Assembly: GCA_018820205.1 (NCBI GenBank)
Contig: JAHJOK010000075.1
Coordinates: 1 to 64,000 of the forward strand
Length of the DNA stretch: 64,000 bases
Reading direction: 5' to 3'
From: Alphaproteobacteria bacterium
GTDB lineage: Bacteria > Pseudomonadota > Alphaproteobacteria > Caulobacterales > Caulobacteraceae
The stretch's first letter is position 1. Every line of letters starts with the position of its first letter. A model generated the notes under the pieces. It had not been told where the DNA came from, ran no database searches, and saw only the letters and a list, made by a program, of their open reading frames with translations. Of this stretch, positions 24,287 to 33,153 are shown piece after piece. The position numbers and the translations under genes are program-made.

Positions 24287-25756
24287 GTGCCTGCACTTTC
24301 CCGCCGACATCTGTTGCAGACCGCCGGTGGTTTTGCGCTCGCGGCCGCATCGCCCGCATGGGCAGGCCCGGCCATCGTCCAGGACTGGTCCTCGGACATC
24401 GCGATCCTGCGCCGGGCCTGGGAGACGATGCATCCGGGTCTTTACCGCTATTCGACGCCCGACCAGATAAGCGGCCGCCTGGACGCACTGGCAGTCGAGT
24501 GGTCTGGACCGAGCGCCTTTCGTCAGCGGTTTGCCGCCCTGACCCGCGTGACCGCTTCGGTTCGCTGCGGCCATACCTATCCCAGTCCTTACAACGGCGG
24601 GGAGGCGGTGCGCGCCCTGATTTACCCCGACCGCTCGCTGGTGCCGTTTCGCTTCGTCTGGATCGACGGCCGCATGGTCGTGACACACGATGATTCTGCC
24701 GAACAGACCCTTCCCCGCGGCACTCAGATCATCGCCATCGACGGGTTGGCCACGTCGGAGATTCTGGCCCAGTTGTTGCCGATGGCGCGCGCGGACGGGG
24801 CCAGCGACGCGAAACGTGTCAGCCTGATGGAGGTCAGAGGCGACGACGGCTACGAGACCTTCGACATCCACCTGCCGCTGATCATGCCGATCCGGGACAG
24901 GGCCGTCTTCTCGCTGAGAGACGGCGCCACCGTCCAGGCGGAACTGCTGACCCTGGCCCAGCGACGCGCCAACAGGACGGAAGCGGAAACGGTAACCGAG
25001 GGCGGGAATCCCTGGAGTCTGAAGAAAGATGGCGATGGGATCGTTCGACTGACGATGCCGGGCTGGGCGCTCTACGATTCCGCGTTCGACTGGCAGACAT
25101 GGCTGGGCGGCGTGATGGACGATCTGACGGGTGACGGCGCGCGCGGCCTGATCGTGGACCTTCGTGGCAACGAAGGCGGACTGGACTGTGGCAACATCAT
25201 TCTCAGTCGGCTGATTCAGCGCGACATCCCCCTGTCACGAAACCAGCGGTTCGTCCGGTATCGGCAGGCGCCTGAAGATCTCCATCCCTACCTCGACACC
25301 TGGGACCGGTCGTTTCTGGACTGGGGCGAACAGGCGATCGGGCCGGATGCGCGAGGCTTCTATCGTCTGACGCGCTATGATGACGGCGACGCGTCAACGG
25401 TCATTCCGGCCCTGGGCCGACGCTACGCCGGGCCAGTCGTCGTCCTGTGTGACGCCTCGAACTCGTCGGCCACGTTCGTCTTTGCCCAATCCGTGAAGGA
25501 CTTGGGATTGGCCACATTGCTGGGAACCACGACCGGCGGAAACCGACGCGGGATCAACGGAGGGGCGTTCTTTTTCCTGCGGCTGCCGGCGTCGGGCCTG
25601 GAAATAGACCTGCCGTTGATCGCGAGCTTTCCAGGCCCGGACCTGCCTGACGCCGCCATCCAGCCCGACATTTTCGTTCCGGCCACCGCTGCCGATATCG
25701 CTGCGGGGTTGGACCCCCAGATGGCCGCCGCGAGCGCCCTGATCCTCAACGCCTGA
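24287..25756 (+). CDS. Tat-exported S41-family peptidase
   Basis: 489 residues from GTG 24287, which has GGAGAGG 7 bases upstream; a TTG five codons earlier overlaps that site and is less likely. The signal peptide has the twin-arginine motif SRRHLLQ and ends near SPAWA. The C-terminal protease domain shows GLIVDLRGNEGGLDCGNIIL, PVVVLCDASNSSATFVFAQS with the presumptive nucleophile Ser, and LLGTTTGGNRRG. S41 peptidases normally cleave C-terminal segments of periplasmic proteins. No clear PDZ domain is visible; the protein resembles the exported S41/tricorn-like type. Tat export of this class is somewhat unusual. Confidence 0.8.
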   Translation: MPALSRRHLLQTAGGFALAAASPAWAGPAIVQDWSSDIAILRRAWETMHPGLYRYSTPDQISGRLDALAVEWSGPSAFRQRFAALTRVTASVRCGHTYPSPYNGGEAVRALIYPDRSLVPFRFVWIDGRMVVTHDDSAEQTLPRGTQIIAIDGLATSEILAQLLPMARADGASDAKRVSLMEVRGDDGYETFDIHLPLIMPIRDRAVFSLRDGATVQAELLTLAQRRANRTEAETVTEGGNPWSLKKDGDGIVRLTMPGWALYDSAFDWQTWLGGVMDDLTGDGARGLIVDLRGNEGGLDCGNIILSRLIQRDIPLSRNQRFVRYRQAPEDLHPYLDTWDRSFLDWGEQAIGPDARGFYRLTRYDDGDASTVIPALGRRYAGPVVVLCDASNSSATFVFAQSVKDLGLATLLGTTTGGNRRGINGGAFFFLRLPASGLEIDLPLIASFPGPDLPDAAIQPDIFVPATAADIAAGLDPQMAAASALILNA

Positions 25757-25769
25757 CTGAGAGACCCCC

Positions 25770-26330
25770 ATGCACAATCGTCTTGCCGTGATCGCTCTGG
25801 CGCTGACCCTGTTGCTGCCGGTCACCGTCCGGGCCCAGAACGCCCCGTCCGCCACCGAACTGCGTCTGGGACTGGTGGGGCACTGGTCCGGATCGCTGGG
25901 ATATCGCGACTATCAGAGCGATGTGCTGTTCGAAATACCGGTCACGACCGTGATCTCCACGCCTGGCGACGGGGCCACGCTGATCCAGCAGAGCCTGTTC
26001 GATGACGGGCCGACAAAGCCGGTATGGATCACCACGGTCAGTCTAGACGACACGACGGCGGGCGCCTCGACCTCGGCCAGTTTCCGCGTCGGAAACGCAC
26101 CCGAACTGTCCACCGAGACGGTGCGCGTGGCGGCGTTTGCAGATCCGACCCACTGGACCTTGGTCTATTCCGAAACCGGCCGGGACGATGACGCGCCCGC
26201 CGACATCCGCGTGACCGATACGCGCGACGGCGACGGTCTGCTGTCGGTCAAGGAGGTCCGCCCGGTCGGAGCGGTTGAAGAGGCCTGGCGATTCCGCAGC
26301 CAGACCCGTCTGACGCGGATCGACGATTAG
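25770..26330 (+). CDS. secreted protein of unknown function
   Basis: 186 residues with a signal peptide (MHNRLAVIALALTLLLPVTV, cleavage near RAQ). The mature part is predicted beta-rich: LVGHWSGSLGYRDYQSDVLF, then TVISTPGDGATLIQQSLFDD and WTLVYSETGRDDDAPADIRV. The pattern looks like a small lipocalin or DUF1579-like beta barrel. It lies 13 bases after the S41 peptidase stop, so the two are probably one transcript. Its stop overlaps that of the convergent DUF962 gene (TTAG). Confidence 0.65.
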   Translation: MHNRLAVIALALTLLLPVTVRAQNAPSATELRLGLVGHWSGSLGYRDYQSDVLFEIPVTTVISTPGDGATLIQQSLFDDGPTKPVWITTVSLDDTTAGASTSASFRVGNAPELSTETVRVAAFADPTHWTLVYSETGRDDDAPADIRVTDTRDGDGLLSVKEVRPVGAVEEAWRFRSQTRLTRIDD

Positions 26331-26647
26331 AATTTCCGCTTGCCGCTGACGGTCTCGAAGAACATGCGCCAGTCGCCCATCAGGCTCCACAGCGGGTATT
26401 TGAACGTCGCGGGCCGATTCTTCTCGAAGAAGAAATGCCCGATCCAGGCCGCGCCGTAGCCGACCAGGGGCATGGCCAGAAACCACCAGGCGTTGACGAA
26501 CAGCCCCGCCAACGCCGCCAGGATTACCAGGGCCGAGCCGACGATGTGGATGCGCCGGCAGGTCCGGTTCGAATGCTCGTGGATATAGTACGGATAGAAG
26601 GCTTCGAAGCTGGCGAAGCGTTCGCCGTTCGCGGGCTGACTGGTCAT
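26327..26647 (-). CDS. DUF962/Mpo1-like membrane protein
   Basis: 106 residues from the ATG at 26647 (12 further in-frame codons upstream are unlikely to be used). It contains FEAFYPYYIHEHSNRTCRRI near 15-34 with the conserved His residues, then two hydrophobic helices (VGSALVILAALAGLFVNAWW, PLVGYGAAWIGHFFFEKNRP), the last ending in the conserved HxxFExNxP block. Yeast Mpo1 of this family is an iron-dependent dioxygenase that alpha-oxidises 2-hydroxy fatty acids; activity of the bacterial version is not established here. Confidence 0.82.
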   Translation of the reverse strand: MTSQPANGERFASFEAFYPYYIHEHSNRTCRRIHIVGSALVILAALAGLFVNAWWFLAMPLVGYGAAWIGHFFFEKNRPATFKYPLWSLMGDWRMFFETVSGKRKF

Positions 26648-26684
26648 GAGGCCAGCTTGCGCCCGGGAAACGGCGTCTGACAAG

Positions 26685-27494
26685 TCAGGCGATCAGTCCC
26701 GACCACAGCAGACCCAGCCCCAACGTCCCGACCACGATCCGCCACCAGGCGAAGGGGGTGAAGCCGTGCCGGGTGACGAAATCCAGCATGGTTCGCACCA
26801 CGAACAGGCCGCTGATGAAGGAGACGACGAAGCCGATGGCGATCAGGGTCAGCACGTCGCCCGTCAGCAGGTCGCGGCTTTCCCAGAAATCCAGGGTGAA
26901 GGCCCCGACCATGGTCGGGATGGCCAGGAAGAACGAAAACTCGGCCGCCGCCCGCTTGTCGACGCCCAGCAACAGCCCGCCGACGATGGTGGCGCCCGAC
27001 CGCGACACGCCGGGAATGATCGACAGACACTGGAACAGACCCACGCCCAGGGCGGTCTTCATCGAGAAGGTCATGGAGTCGTGCTCGCGCGGCTGCGGCG
27101 CCCAGCGCTCCAGGGCGATCAGGGCGAAACCACCGACGATCAGGCTGACGCAGACCACGGTCGGGTTGAACAGCACCGCCTTGATGAAGTCGTGGAACAG
27201 CAGCCCCACCACGGCCGAAGGAAAAAAGGCTAGCAGGACCGAACAGGCGAACCGCCGGGCCGCCGGATCCTTGCCCGGCAGGCCGATCAGCACCTTCCAC
27301 AGGCGCGCGAAATAAAGGGCCACCACCGCCAGGATGGCGCCCAGCTGGATCATGACGATGAAGGTGTCCCACGGCTCGTTCGCCAGGCCCAGCGCGCTCT
27401 TGGTCAGCAGCAGATGGCCGGTGGAGGAGACTGGAATGAACTCGGTCAGCCCCTCGACCAGTCCCAGGATGATCGCCGCGATCCAGTCCGCCAT
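26685..27494 (-). CDS. uppP: undecaprenyl-diphosphate phosphatase
   Basis: 269 residues, the normal UppP/BacA length, from ATG 27494 before MADWIAAIILGLVEGLTEF. The two active-site blocks are present: EGLTEFIPVSSTGHLLL near 14-30 and SIIPGVSRSGATIVGG near 156-171. It recycles the C55 lipid carrier for peptidoglycan by removing one phosphate on the periplasmic side of the inner membrane and confers bacitracin tolerance. It starts 26 bases after the stop of the HTH-citrate synthase-like gene and may be co-transcribed with it. Confidence 0.95.
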   Translation of the reverse strand: MADWIAAIILGLVEGLTEFIPVSSTGHLLLTKSALGLANEPWDTFIVMIQLGAILAVVALYFARLWKVLIGLPGKDPAARRFACSVLLAFFPSAVVGLLFHDFIKAVLFNPTVVCVSLIVGGFALIALERWAPQPREHDSMTFSMKTALGVGLFQCLSIIPGVSRSGATIVGGLLLGVDKRAAAEFSFFLAIPTMVGAFTLDFWESRDLLTGDVLTLIAIGFVVSFISGLFVVRTMLDFVTRHGFTPFAWWRIVVGTLGLGLLWSGLIA

Positions 27495-27519
27495 GAAGTC
27501 CCCGGTTTCGTTCGCCGGG

Positions 27520-28716
27520 TCAGTCGCTGGCCGGTCGTGGTCCCACATAGCGCAGTCGCGCCCGGATAGGCGAGCCGTCGATCGCCTGATCGATCGCATG
27601 GGCCATCAGTCCGACCAGCCGGCCGATCAGAAGCACGTCGAGGGCGCCCTCGCGCGGCAGGTCCAGACGGCGCGCCATCACCGCCAGGGCTGCGGGAAAG
27701 GCCGCCCTGCGCCCGCTGGCCGCCTCGCCTTCGCGGATGACCGCCATCAGGTCGTCGGGCAGATCGGCCAGGGCCAGCAGGGCCTCGGCCCGGGGGTCGC
27801 CATGGGTAAAGCTGTCGCTGCCGAAGCCGGGAATGGAGCCCCGATCCGCCATCTGGCGCTGGGCCGCCCCGGCCGGGTCGCGCCGGGCGTGGACGACATA
27901 GGCGGTGGTCCGGGCCACGGCGTGGGCCGTCGGCGAACAGGCCGTCGTCGCCAGTCCGGCCAGGGCGGCCCCCGCCGGAGACGCCCCGCCCGACGCGGCC
28001 GCCCGGGTCGCCAGCACGGCCGGGCCGAGATCGTGATCGGCCGCCAGCACCAGGGCGCGTCTGAGATGGACGCTGTCGCGCTCCAGCATCTTCCAGCCGC
28101 GCGCCAGCCGCTGGTGGAAGAACAGCCGGGGACCCGGCCCCGCCACGGCGTCGACGGCCTCGTTCAGCGTCGAGGCGGCCTCGATCCGCAGCTGTTCCGG
28201 CGACCGGCCGGTGCAGGCCTCGTCCTCTTCCGCCCGGCGCGACAGGGCCGCGAACAGGCGCGCGCGATGCGAGACGCCGCCCGCCGCATCGACCCGGACG
28301 CCCAGACCGGCGAAGGGATTGGCGTCGCCGCTGTCCCACAGCAGGCGCGCGGTGTCCTCGAGCGTGGCGGACTGCGCCCACAGGGCCACGTCGTGCCCGC
28401 GATAGTAGAGCCGCCCGTCGGCCTTGAGGCTGACGGAGGACTGGACCAGGGCCTCGCCCTTCACTGCCGGAGGCTCGAACGGCAGGACCGTGCCGGGCGC
28501 ATCCGCGCCGCCGGAGCCCTTCAGCCGGGCGACATCGGCGACGGCGTACAGGCTGCGGCGGGGGTCCTGGGGATCGGGACGGGCGGTGATCCGGCCCCGG
28601 CTGACATAGGCGTAGAGCGTCTGGGTCTTGACCCCCAGCAGCGACAGAACCTCGGCCCGGGGGATCCACCGATCCGCCGTCTCGCCGCTTCGTCCGTTCG
28701 CGCCCGCTGGCGTCAT
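27520..28716 (-). CDS. HTH-domain citrate synthase homologue, probably non-catalytic
   Basis: 398 residues. Residues about 15-65 (WIPRAEVLSLLGVKTQTLYA, then YVSRGRITARPD) form an excisionase/MerR-like winged HTH. Residues 80-390 align with the citrate synthase fold: VSLKADGRLYYRGHDV, LAADHDLGPAVLATRAAASG, and GRLVGLMAHAIDQAIDG. The catalytic positions are not conserved: the GPLHGG histidine site reads ACSPTAHA (260-267), the GFGHRVY histidine is S300 in GFGSDSF, and the catalytic Asp region reads AAFPAALA. The fold may serve as a ligand (acyl-CoA or oxaloacetate) sensor attached to DNA binding. True citrate synthase should be encoded elsewhere. Confidence 0.75.
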   Translation of the reverse strand: MTPAGANGRSGETADRWIPRAEVLSLLGVKTQTLYAYVSRGRITARPDPQDPRRSLYAVADVARLKGSGGADAPGTVLPFEPPAVKGEALVQSSVSLKADGRLYYRGHDVALWAQSATLEDTARLLWDSGDANPFAGLGVRVDAAGGVSHRARLFAALSRRAEEDEACTGRSPEQLRIEAASTLNEAVDAVAGPGPRLFFHQRLARGWKMLERDSVHLRRALVLAADHDLGPAVLATRAAASGGASPAGAALAGLATTACSPTAHAVARTTAYVVHARRDPAGAAQRQMADRGSIPGFGSDSFTHGDPRAEALLALADLPDDLMAVIREGEAASGRRAAFPAALAVMARRLDLPREGALDVLLIGRLVGLMAHAIDQAIDGSPIRARLRYVGPRPASD

Positions 28717-28845
28717 CGCCTCGTCCCCGCCCGTTACGGTTAATCAAAAGCCACCATGGGGCGGTTTCGTGACCTTAAGCCTAACGCCGGTCTGTTACCG
28801 GTCATCCATTGGCAACCGGAGGGCGATCAGCGAAAAGGACCGGGA

Positions 28846-29808
28846 ATGACTTCTCCCGCCACGCCGCCATCCGAACCCGCCCCTCCGTCAGGCCCGTGGG
28901 GATCCGCCGCCACCCTGTCGCCGCGCCAGATAACCCGCGTGTCCGTCGGCGTGGCGGTCGTGCTGATCGCCTTGAAGGCGTTCGCCTTGGGCGCATCCGG
29001 GTCGGTGTCCATCCTGGCGTCGCTGGCCGACTCGTCGCTGGACCTGATCGCCTCGCTGGCGACCTTCTACGCCGTTCGCTGGGCCGCCGCGCCGGCTGAC
29101 GCCCAGCACCGGTTCGGCCATGGCAAGGGCGAGGCGATGGCGGCCCTGGTTCAGGCCGGGCTGGTGTTCGCCTCGGCCGCCTTCATCGGCTGGGAGGCGT
29201 TGCAGAGGATCTTCGATCCGCGCCCGGTGGTCGGCGGCGGATGGGCGGTGGGCGTGGTCGTCATCTCGATCCTGGTGACCGCCGGCCTGGTCTGGCTGCA
29301 GACGCGGTCGCTGAAGGCGTCGGGCTCCGTCGCCGTCGCGGGCGACCGCGCCCACTACGCCGCCGACCTGGGCGCCAGCATCGTGGTGCTGATCGGGGTG
29401 ATCTCCGGAACCTTCCTGTCCGCGCCGGGACTGGACGCGGCGGCCGGTCTGGTGGTCGCGGTCTGGCTGTTCTGGGGCGCCTTCGGGGTGCTGAAGGGCG
29501 CGGGCGACCAGCTGCTGGACCGCGAGGTTTCCGACGCCGACCGTGTGGCCCTGACCACGGCGGTCCTGTCCGATCCGCGCATTGGCGGCGTCCACCAGTT
29601 GCGCACCCGGCTGTCGGGCGACCGGCTGATGGCGCAGATGCACGTCGATCTTGATCGGACCCTGTCGTTCGAGGCCGCCCACGACATCGTCGTCGAGGCC
29701 GAAACGCGGGTGAAGGCGGCGTTTCCGAACGCCGACGTCCTGATCCACGCCGACCCGCGCGGACCCGCAAGGGCGGCGGTTCCCGCCACGCCGCCGCCCT
29801 CAGCGTAA
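28846..29808 (+). CDS. cation diffusion facilitator, FieF-type
   Basis: 320 residues from ATG 28846 with AAAAGGACCGGGA upstream. After a Pro-rich cytoplasmic N terminus come six membrane helices. The metal site is of the DD-HD type: SLADSSLDLIASL in helix 2 (DxxxD) and HYAADLGASIV in helix 5 (HxxxD), as in FieF/YiiP. QHRFGHGKGEAMAALVQAGL is the conserved loop after helix 2, and the C-terminal domain carries MAQMHVDLDRTLSFEAAHDI. It should export Fe2+ or Zn2+ using the proton gradient. It differs from the HD-HD zinc-type CDF at 12640. Confidence 0.88.
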   Translation: MTSPATPPSEPAPPSGPWGSAATLSPRQITRVSVGVAVVLIALKAFALGASGSVSILASLADSSLDLIASLATFYAVRWAAAPADAQHRFGHGKGEAMAALVQAGLVFASAAFIGWEALQRIFDPRPVVGGGWAVGVVVISILVTAGLVWLQTRSLKASGSVAVAGDRAHYAADLGASIVVLIGVISGTFLSAPGLDAAAGLVVAVWLFWGAFGVLKGAGDQLLDREVSDADRVALTTAVLSDPRIGGVHQLRTRLSGDRLMAQMHVDLDRTLSFEAAHDIVVEAETRVKAAFPNADVLIHADPRGPARAAVPATPPPSA

Positions 29809-29847
29809 ACGAGACTTTAACGGCGGCGGGTGCAGGACGCGGGGGCG

Positions 29848-30528
29848 ATGTCCGCCAATGTCCTGTTCCATTTCCCGTTCGATCCCGCCAGCCGCGCCGC
29901 GCGTCTGGCGCTGGGCGAAGCGCGCATCGAATGGACCGAGGTTCTGGTCCGGCCGTGGGAGGCCGACTGTCCGGTCGGCGACCTGAATCCCTCCGGCATG
30001 CCGCCCGTCCTGCAGGTCGGCGGCCCGCCCGCCCTGACCCTGTGCGAGGTCGGCGCCATCCTGGGGTGGATCGAGGACGGGCAGAAGACGCCGCTGCTGA
30101 TGCCGTCCGACGCCGTCGAACGGGCCGAGGTCCGTCGCCTGATCGCCTGGTTCGAGCGCCGTTTCACCGACGAGGTCAACGCCGTCCTGCTGCACGAGCG
30201 GATGGAGAAGCCGCTGCTGCGGCTCGGTCCGCCCGAGGCCCGGGCCCTGCGCGAAGGCCGCGAGGCGCTGAAGGCGCATCTGGCCGTGTTCGAGGGTCTG
30301 ACGGCGCGTCGCGACTGGCTGGCGGGGCGTCGGCTGTCGCAGGCCGACATCGTGGCCGCCGCCCATCTGTCGACCCTGGACTATTTCGGCGAGATCGCCT
30401 GGGCGTCATGGCCCGGGTTGAAGACCTGGTACATGAAGATCAAGTCCCGGCCGTGCTTCCGGCCCCTGCTGGCGGACCGGTTCCAGGGACTGGCGCCGGC
30501 GGCGCACTATGCGGATCTGGACTTTTGA
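29848..30528 (+). CDS. FzlA-like glutathione S-transferase fold protein (FtsZ-associated)
   Basis: 226 residues from ATG 29848. Thioredoxin-like half: LFHFPFDPASRAARLALGEA near 6-25 and LNPSGMPPVLQVGG near 52-65; helical half: RRLSQADIVAAAHLSTLDYF, ending PAAHYADLDF. Size, the weak glutathione site and the terminal HYADLDF fit FzlA, the GST-like protein that binds FtsZ filaments and drives constriction in Caulobacter. The queG gene 33 bases downstream is a usual neighbour of this family as far as I recall. Because the general fold is shared with true GSTs, the FzlA assignment is probable rather than certain. Confidence 0.7.
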   Translation: MSANVLFHFPFDPASRAARLALGEARIEWTEVLVRPWEADCPVGDLNPSGMPPVLQVGGPPALTLCEVGAILGWIEDGQKTPLLMPSDAVERAEVRRLIAWFERRFTDEVNAVLLHERMEKPLLRLGPPEARALREGREALKAHLAVFEGLTARRDWLAGRRLSQADIVAAAHLSTLDYFGEIAWASWPGLKTWYMKIKSRPCFRPLLADRFQGLAPAAHYADLDF

Positions 30529-30561
30529 CCTCGCCGGGATGAGCGGTATGGGAAACGACCC

Positions 30562-31722
30562 ATGGCCGACCCCCGCGACATCCTGCGTCTGAAGGCCGCC
30601 GAACTCGGCTTCGACGTCTGCCGTTTCGCCTCGGCGTCCGAGCCGTGGAGCGCGGGCGAGCGGCTGGCTCATTTCGTCGAGGCGGGCCGTCACGGCGACA
30701 TGGGCTGGATGGAGACGACGCTGGAACGCCGCGCCCATCCGACCGCCATGTGGGACGGCGCCCGCAGCGCCATCGTCCTGGGTTTGAACTATGGCCCCGA
30801 TGCCGATCCCCTGCCCGAGATGAGCGATCGGTCGGCGGGCTATATCTCGGTCTATGCGCGAGGCGACGATTATCACGAGGTCATCAAGGGGCGGCTGAAG
30901 ACCCTGGCCGGTCAGGTCGCGGCCCGACTGGGCGCCGAGGTGAAGGTGTTCGTCGACACCGCCCCCCTGATGGAAAAACCCCTGGCCCAGAGGGCGGGGC
31001 TGGGATGGCAGGGGAAGCACACCAATCTGCTGAGCCGCGAGCACGGCAACTGGCTGTTTTTGGGCGTCATCCTGACGGCCGCCGAGATCGAGCCCGATCC
31101 GCCCGAGGCCGAACACTGCGGATCCTGCACCGCCTGTCTGACCGCCTGTCCGACGAACGCCTTTCCGGCGCCGTTCCAGCTGGATGCGCGGCGCTGCCTG
31201 TCCTATCTGACCATCGAACACGCGGGGCCGTGGCCGGTGGAGTTCCGGCTGGCGACGGGGTCCCGCATCTATGGCTGCGACGACTGTCTGGCGGTCTGTC
31301 CGTGGAACAAGTTCGCCGTTTCGTCGCGCGAGGCCCGGCTGACGGCGCGCGAAGCCCTGGTGTCGCCCCGTCTGGCTGACCTGGCGGCGCTGGACGACGC
31401 AGCCTTCCGCGCCCTGTTCTCGAAAAGCCCGATCAAGCGGATCGGCCGGGACCGCTTCGTGCGCAACGTCCTCTACGCGATCGGCAACAGTGGGGACCAG
31501 GCGCTGATCGCCAGCGCGGAGACGTTGCTGGACGACGCCTCACCCCTGGTCAGGGGGGCGGCGGTCTGGGCCCTGTCGCGGTTGACGGCGGTCGAGGCGT
31601 TCGAGGCGGCGCGAGAGGCGGCCCTGACGGAGGAGACCGACGAATCCGTTCTCGCAGAATGGGCGCTTCTCCCGCAGTCGGAGAAGGATTTCTCAGCGGG
31701 GCTCGGGACGTCCGCCTTCTGA
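30562..31722 (+). CDS. queG: epoxyqueuosine reductase
   Basis: 386 residues. The cobalamin-dependent N-terminal domain includes GHGDMGWMETT-like RHGDMGWMETTLERRAHPTA near 44-63 and VDTAPLMEKPLAQRAGLGW near 131-149. Two 4Fe-4S cluster motifs follow: CGSCTACLTACP near 191-202 and CDDCLAVCPW near 239-248. The C-terminal part after 300 is a HEAT-like repeat. It reduces epoxyqueuosine to queuosine in tRNA anticodons, the last step of queuosine synthesis. Its 3' end overlaps the convergent peptidase gene by 30 bases. Confidence 0.95.
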   Translation: MADPRDILRLKAAELGFDVCRFASASEPWSAGERLAHFVEAGRHGDMGWMETTLERRAHPTAMWDGARSAIVLGLNYGPDADPLPEMSDRSAGYISVYARGDDYHEVIKGRLKTLAGQVAARLGAEVKVFVDTAPLMEKPLAQRAGLGWQGKHTNLLSREHGNWLFLGVILTAAEIEPDPPEAEHCGSCTACLTACPTNAFPAPFQLDARRCLSYLTIEHAGPWPVEFRLATGSRIYGCDDCLAVCPWNKFAVSSREARLTAREALVSPRLADLAALDDAAFRALFSKSPIKRIGRDRFVRNVLYAIGNSGDQALIASAETLLDDASPLVRGAAVWALSRLTAVEAFEAAREAALTEETDESVLAEWALLPQSEKDFSAGLGTSAF

Positions 31723-33054
31723 CCATTCGGGGGTGAAGTCGCCGTTGGCCATTGCACGCAACGGAGCCACCAGCGATTGGATGGCGGCGGTCATGAACTC
31801 CACATCGAGGTTCTCGATCGTGTCCTCGGCCGTGTGATAGGTCGGGATGGTGGCCCAGCCCGAAATAGTGTGGGCGACGATGCCCTTCAGGGCCAGGGCG
31901 TAGTTGTCCGACCGCTGGAAGAAATTCTGCTCGGGGTAAGGATCGGGTCCGATCAGGGCGCCGCCGTCGCGCAGGGTCGGGCCGAAATTCGAACGCTCGA
32001 ACCCGGTCATCATCATCACGCCGTTGCCCAGGGTCGGGTCCTGTTTGCCGATCATCTCGATCTCGAGATTGGCGACGATGTCGGTCAGGGCGATCGGCGG
32101 GTGATCGACGAAATAGCGCGACCCCAGCAGGCCGGCCTCTTCCGATCCATAGGCGACGAACATCAGGCTGCGGCGATGGGGCTCGCCCGACGACAGGGCG
32201 CGGGCCAGTTCGATGACGGCGACCGTGCCCGAGGCATCGTCATTGGCGCCGTGCATGATGACGCCGTCGACGACGCCCAGGTGATCCAGATGGGCCGAGA
32301 CCATCAGCACCCCGGCGGACGGGTCGGAGCCCTGCATCCATCCGATGGCGTTGGTGGTGACGCCCTGCTCGACCGTGGCCTGGCCCGGATCGAAGCTGGC
32401 GGTGCCGCCCGCGGTCTTCATGCGGTCGAAGGCCTCGGGCGAGACGACGACGATGGCCGCACCGGCGCGCGGCGGGACGTCCGCAAGCCGGATGCTGGGC
32501 CGTGAGGTATCGCCGAAGGCGGACAGGGTCGCGAGCGCGTCGGTCCGGCGCAGGACGATCAGCCGGGCCCCTTTCCCGACGGCGGCGCCGACCAGGGCGC
32601 GCATCGTCGGTTGATCGTTCGGGGCCGCGATCAGAACGACTTCTGCCGCGGGGATGGACGCCGGGTCCTGACCCTCCGCCACCGCGATCGTGCCCGAGGC
32701 GGCGCGGTTGGGACCGGACAGAATGGCGAGGTCCGACCCCTGGTTCAGCACGACATCGCCGACAGTCAAGGTCGCGGCGCCCGAAGGCGTGGTTTTCACG
32801 ATCGGCGCACGCTGCAGATAGCCGTCCATGCCGGGAACCGGGGTCAGGCCGGCGAGCCGGAACTGGGCGGCGACATAGGCGGCGGCGATCGCCTCGTCCC
32901 GCGTGGCGCTGCCGCGACCCTGCAGTTCGTCGCCCGCCAGAAAGTCCATGTGCGCCTCGACGGCGCTCTGCTCGACCGCCTCGGTCTGCTGGGCCAGCGC
33001 CGGACAGGCCAGCAGGGCGAAGATCGAGACGGCGGCGAGCGACAGGCGTTTCAT
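31693..33054 (-). CDS. secreted M28-family zinc aminopeptidase
   Basis: 453 residues from ATG 33054, which begins a clean signal peptide (MKRLSLAAVSIFALLACPAL); 15 in-frame codons upstream are discarded. A protease-associated domain is inserted at about 110-225. The metal ligands of clan MH are visible: SAHLDHLG near 253-260, GANDDASGT near 268-276, EEAGLLGSRYF near 303-313 and YHTAEDT near 415-421. It should remove N-terminal residues from peptides in the periplasm or medium. Confidence 0.88.
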   Translation of the reverse strand: MKRLSLAAVSIFALLACPALAQQTEAVEQSAVEAHMDFLAGDELQGRGSATRDEAIAAAYVAAQFRLAGLTPVPGMDGYLQRAPIVKTTPSGAATLTVGDVVLNQGSDLAILSGPNRAASGTIAVAEGQDPASIPAAEVVLIAAPNDQPTMRALVGAAVGKGARLIVLRRTDALATLSAFGDTSRPSIRLADVPPRAGAAIVVVSPEAFDRMKTAGGTASFDPGQATVEQGVTTNAIGWMQGSDPSAGVLMVSAHLDHLGVVDGVIMHGANDDASGTVAVIELARALSSGEPHRRSLMFVAYGSEEAGLLGSRYFVDHPPIALTDIVANLEIEMIGKQDPTLGNGVMMMTGFERSNFGPTLRDGGALIGPDPYPEQNFFQRSDNYALALKGIVAHTISGWATIPTYHTAEDTIENLDVEFMTAAIQSLVAPLRAMANGDFTPEWSEGGRPEPR

Positions 33055-33153
33055 GGCGGGCTTCCCAACTGCGACGCCTGAACCGGTAGGGGTCAGCACG
33101 CGGTCGCGTCAAGCCGGGTGGAGCGAGGGGCGACGCTGGCCTAGGGTCCGCAC

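Noticed and set aside
29805..29825. Possible CtrA site (GTAA then TTTAAC) upstream of the FzlA-like gene
   Set aside because: Half-sites are not TTAA-N7-TTAA; spacing is off by one and one half has a mismatch.
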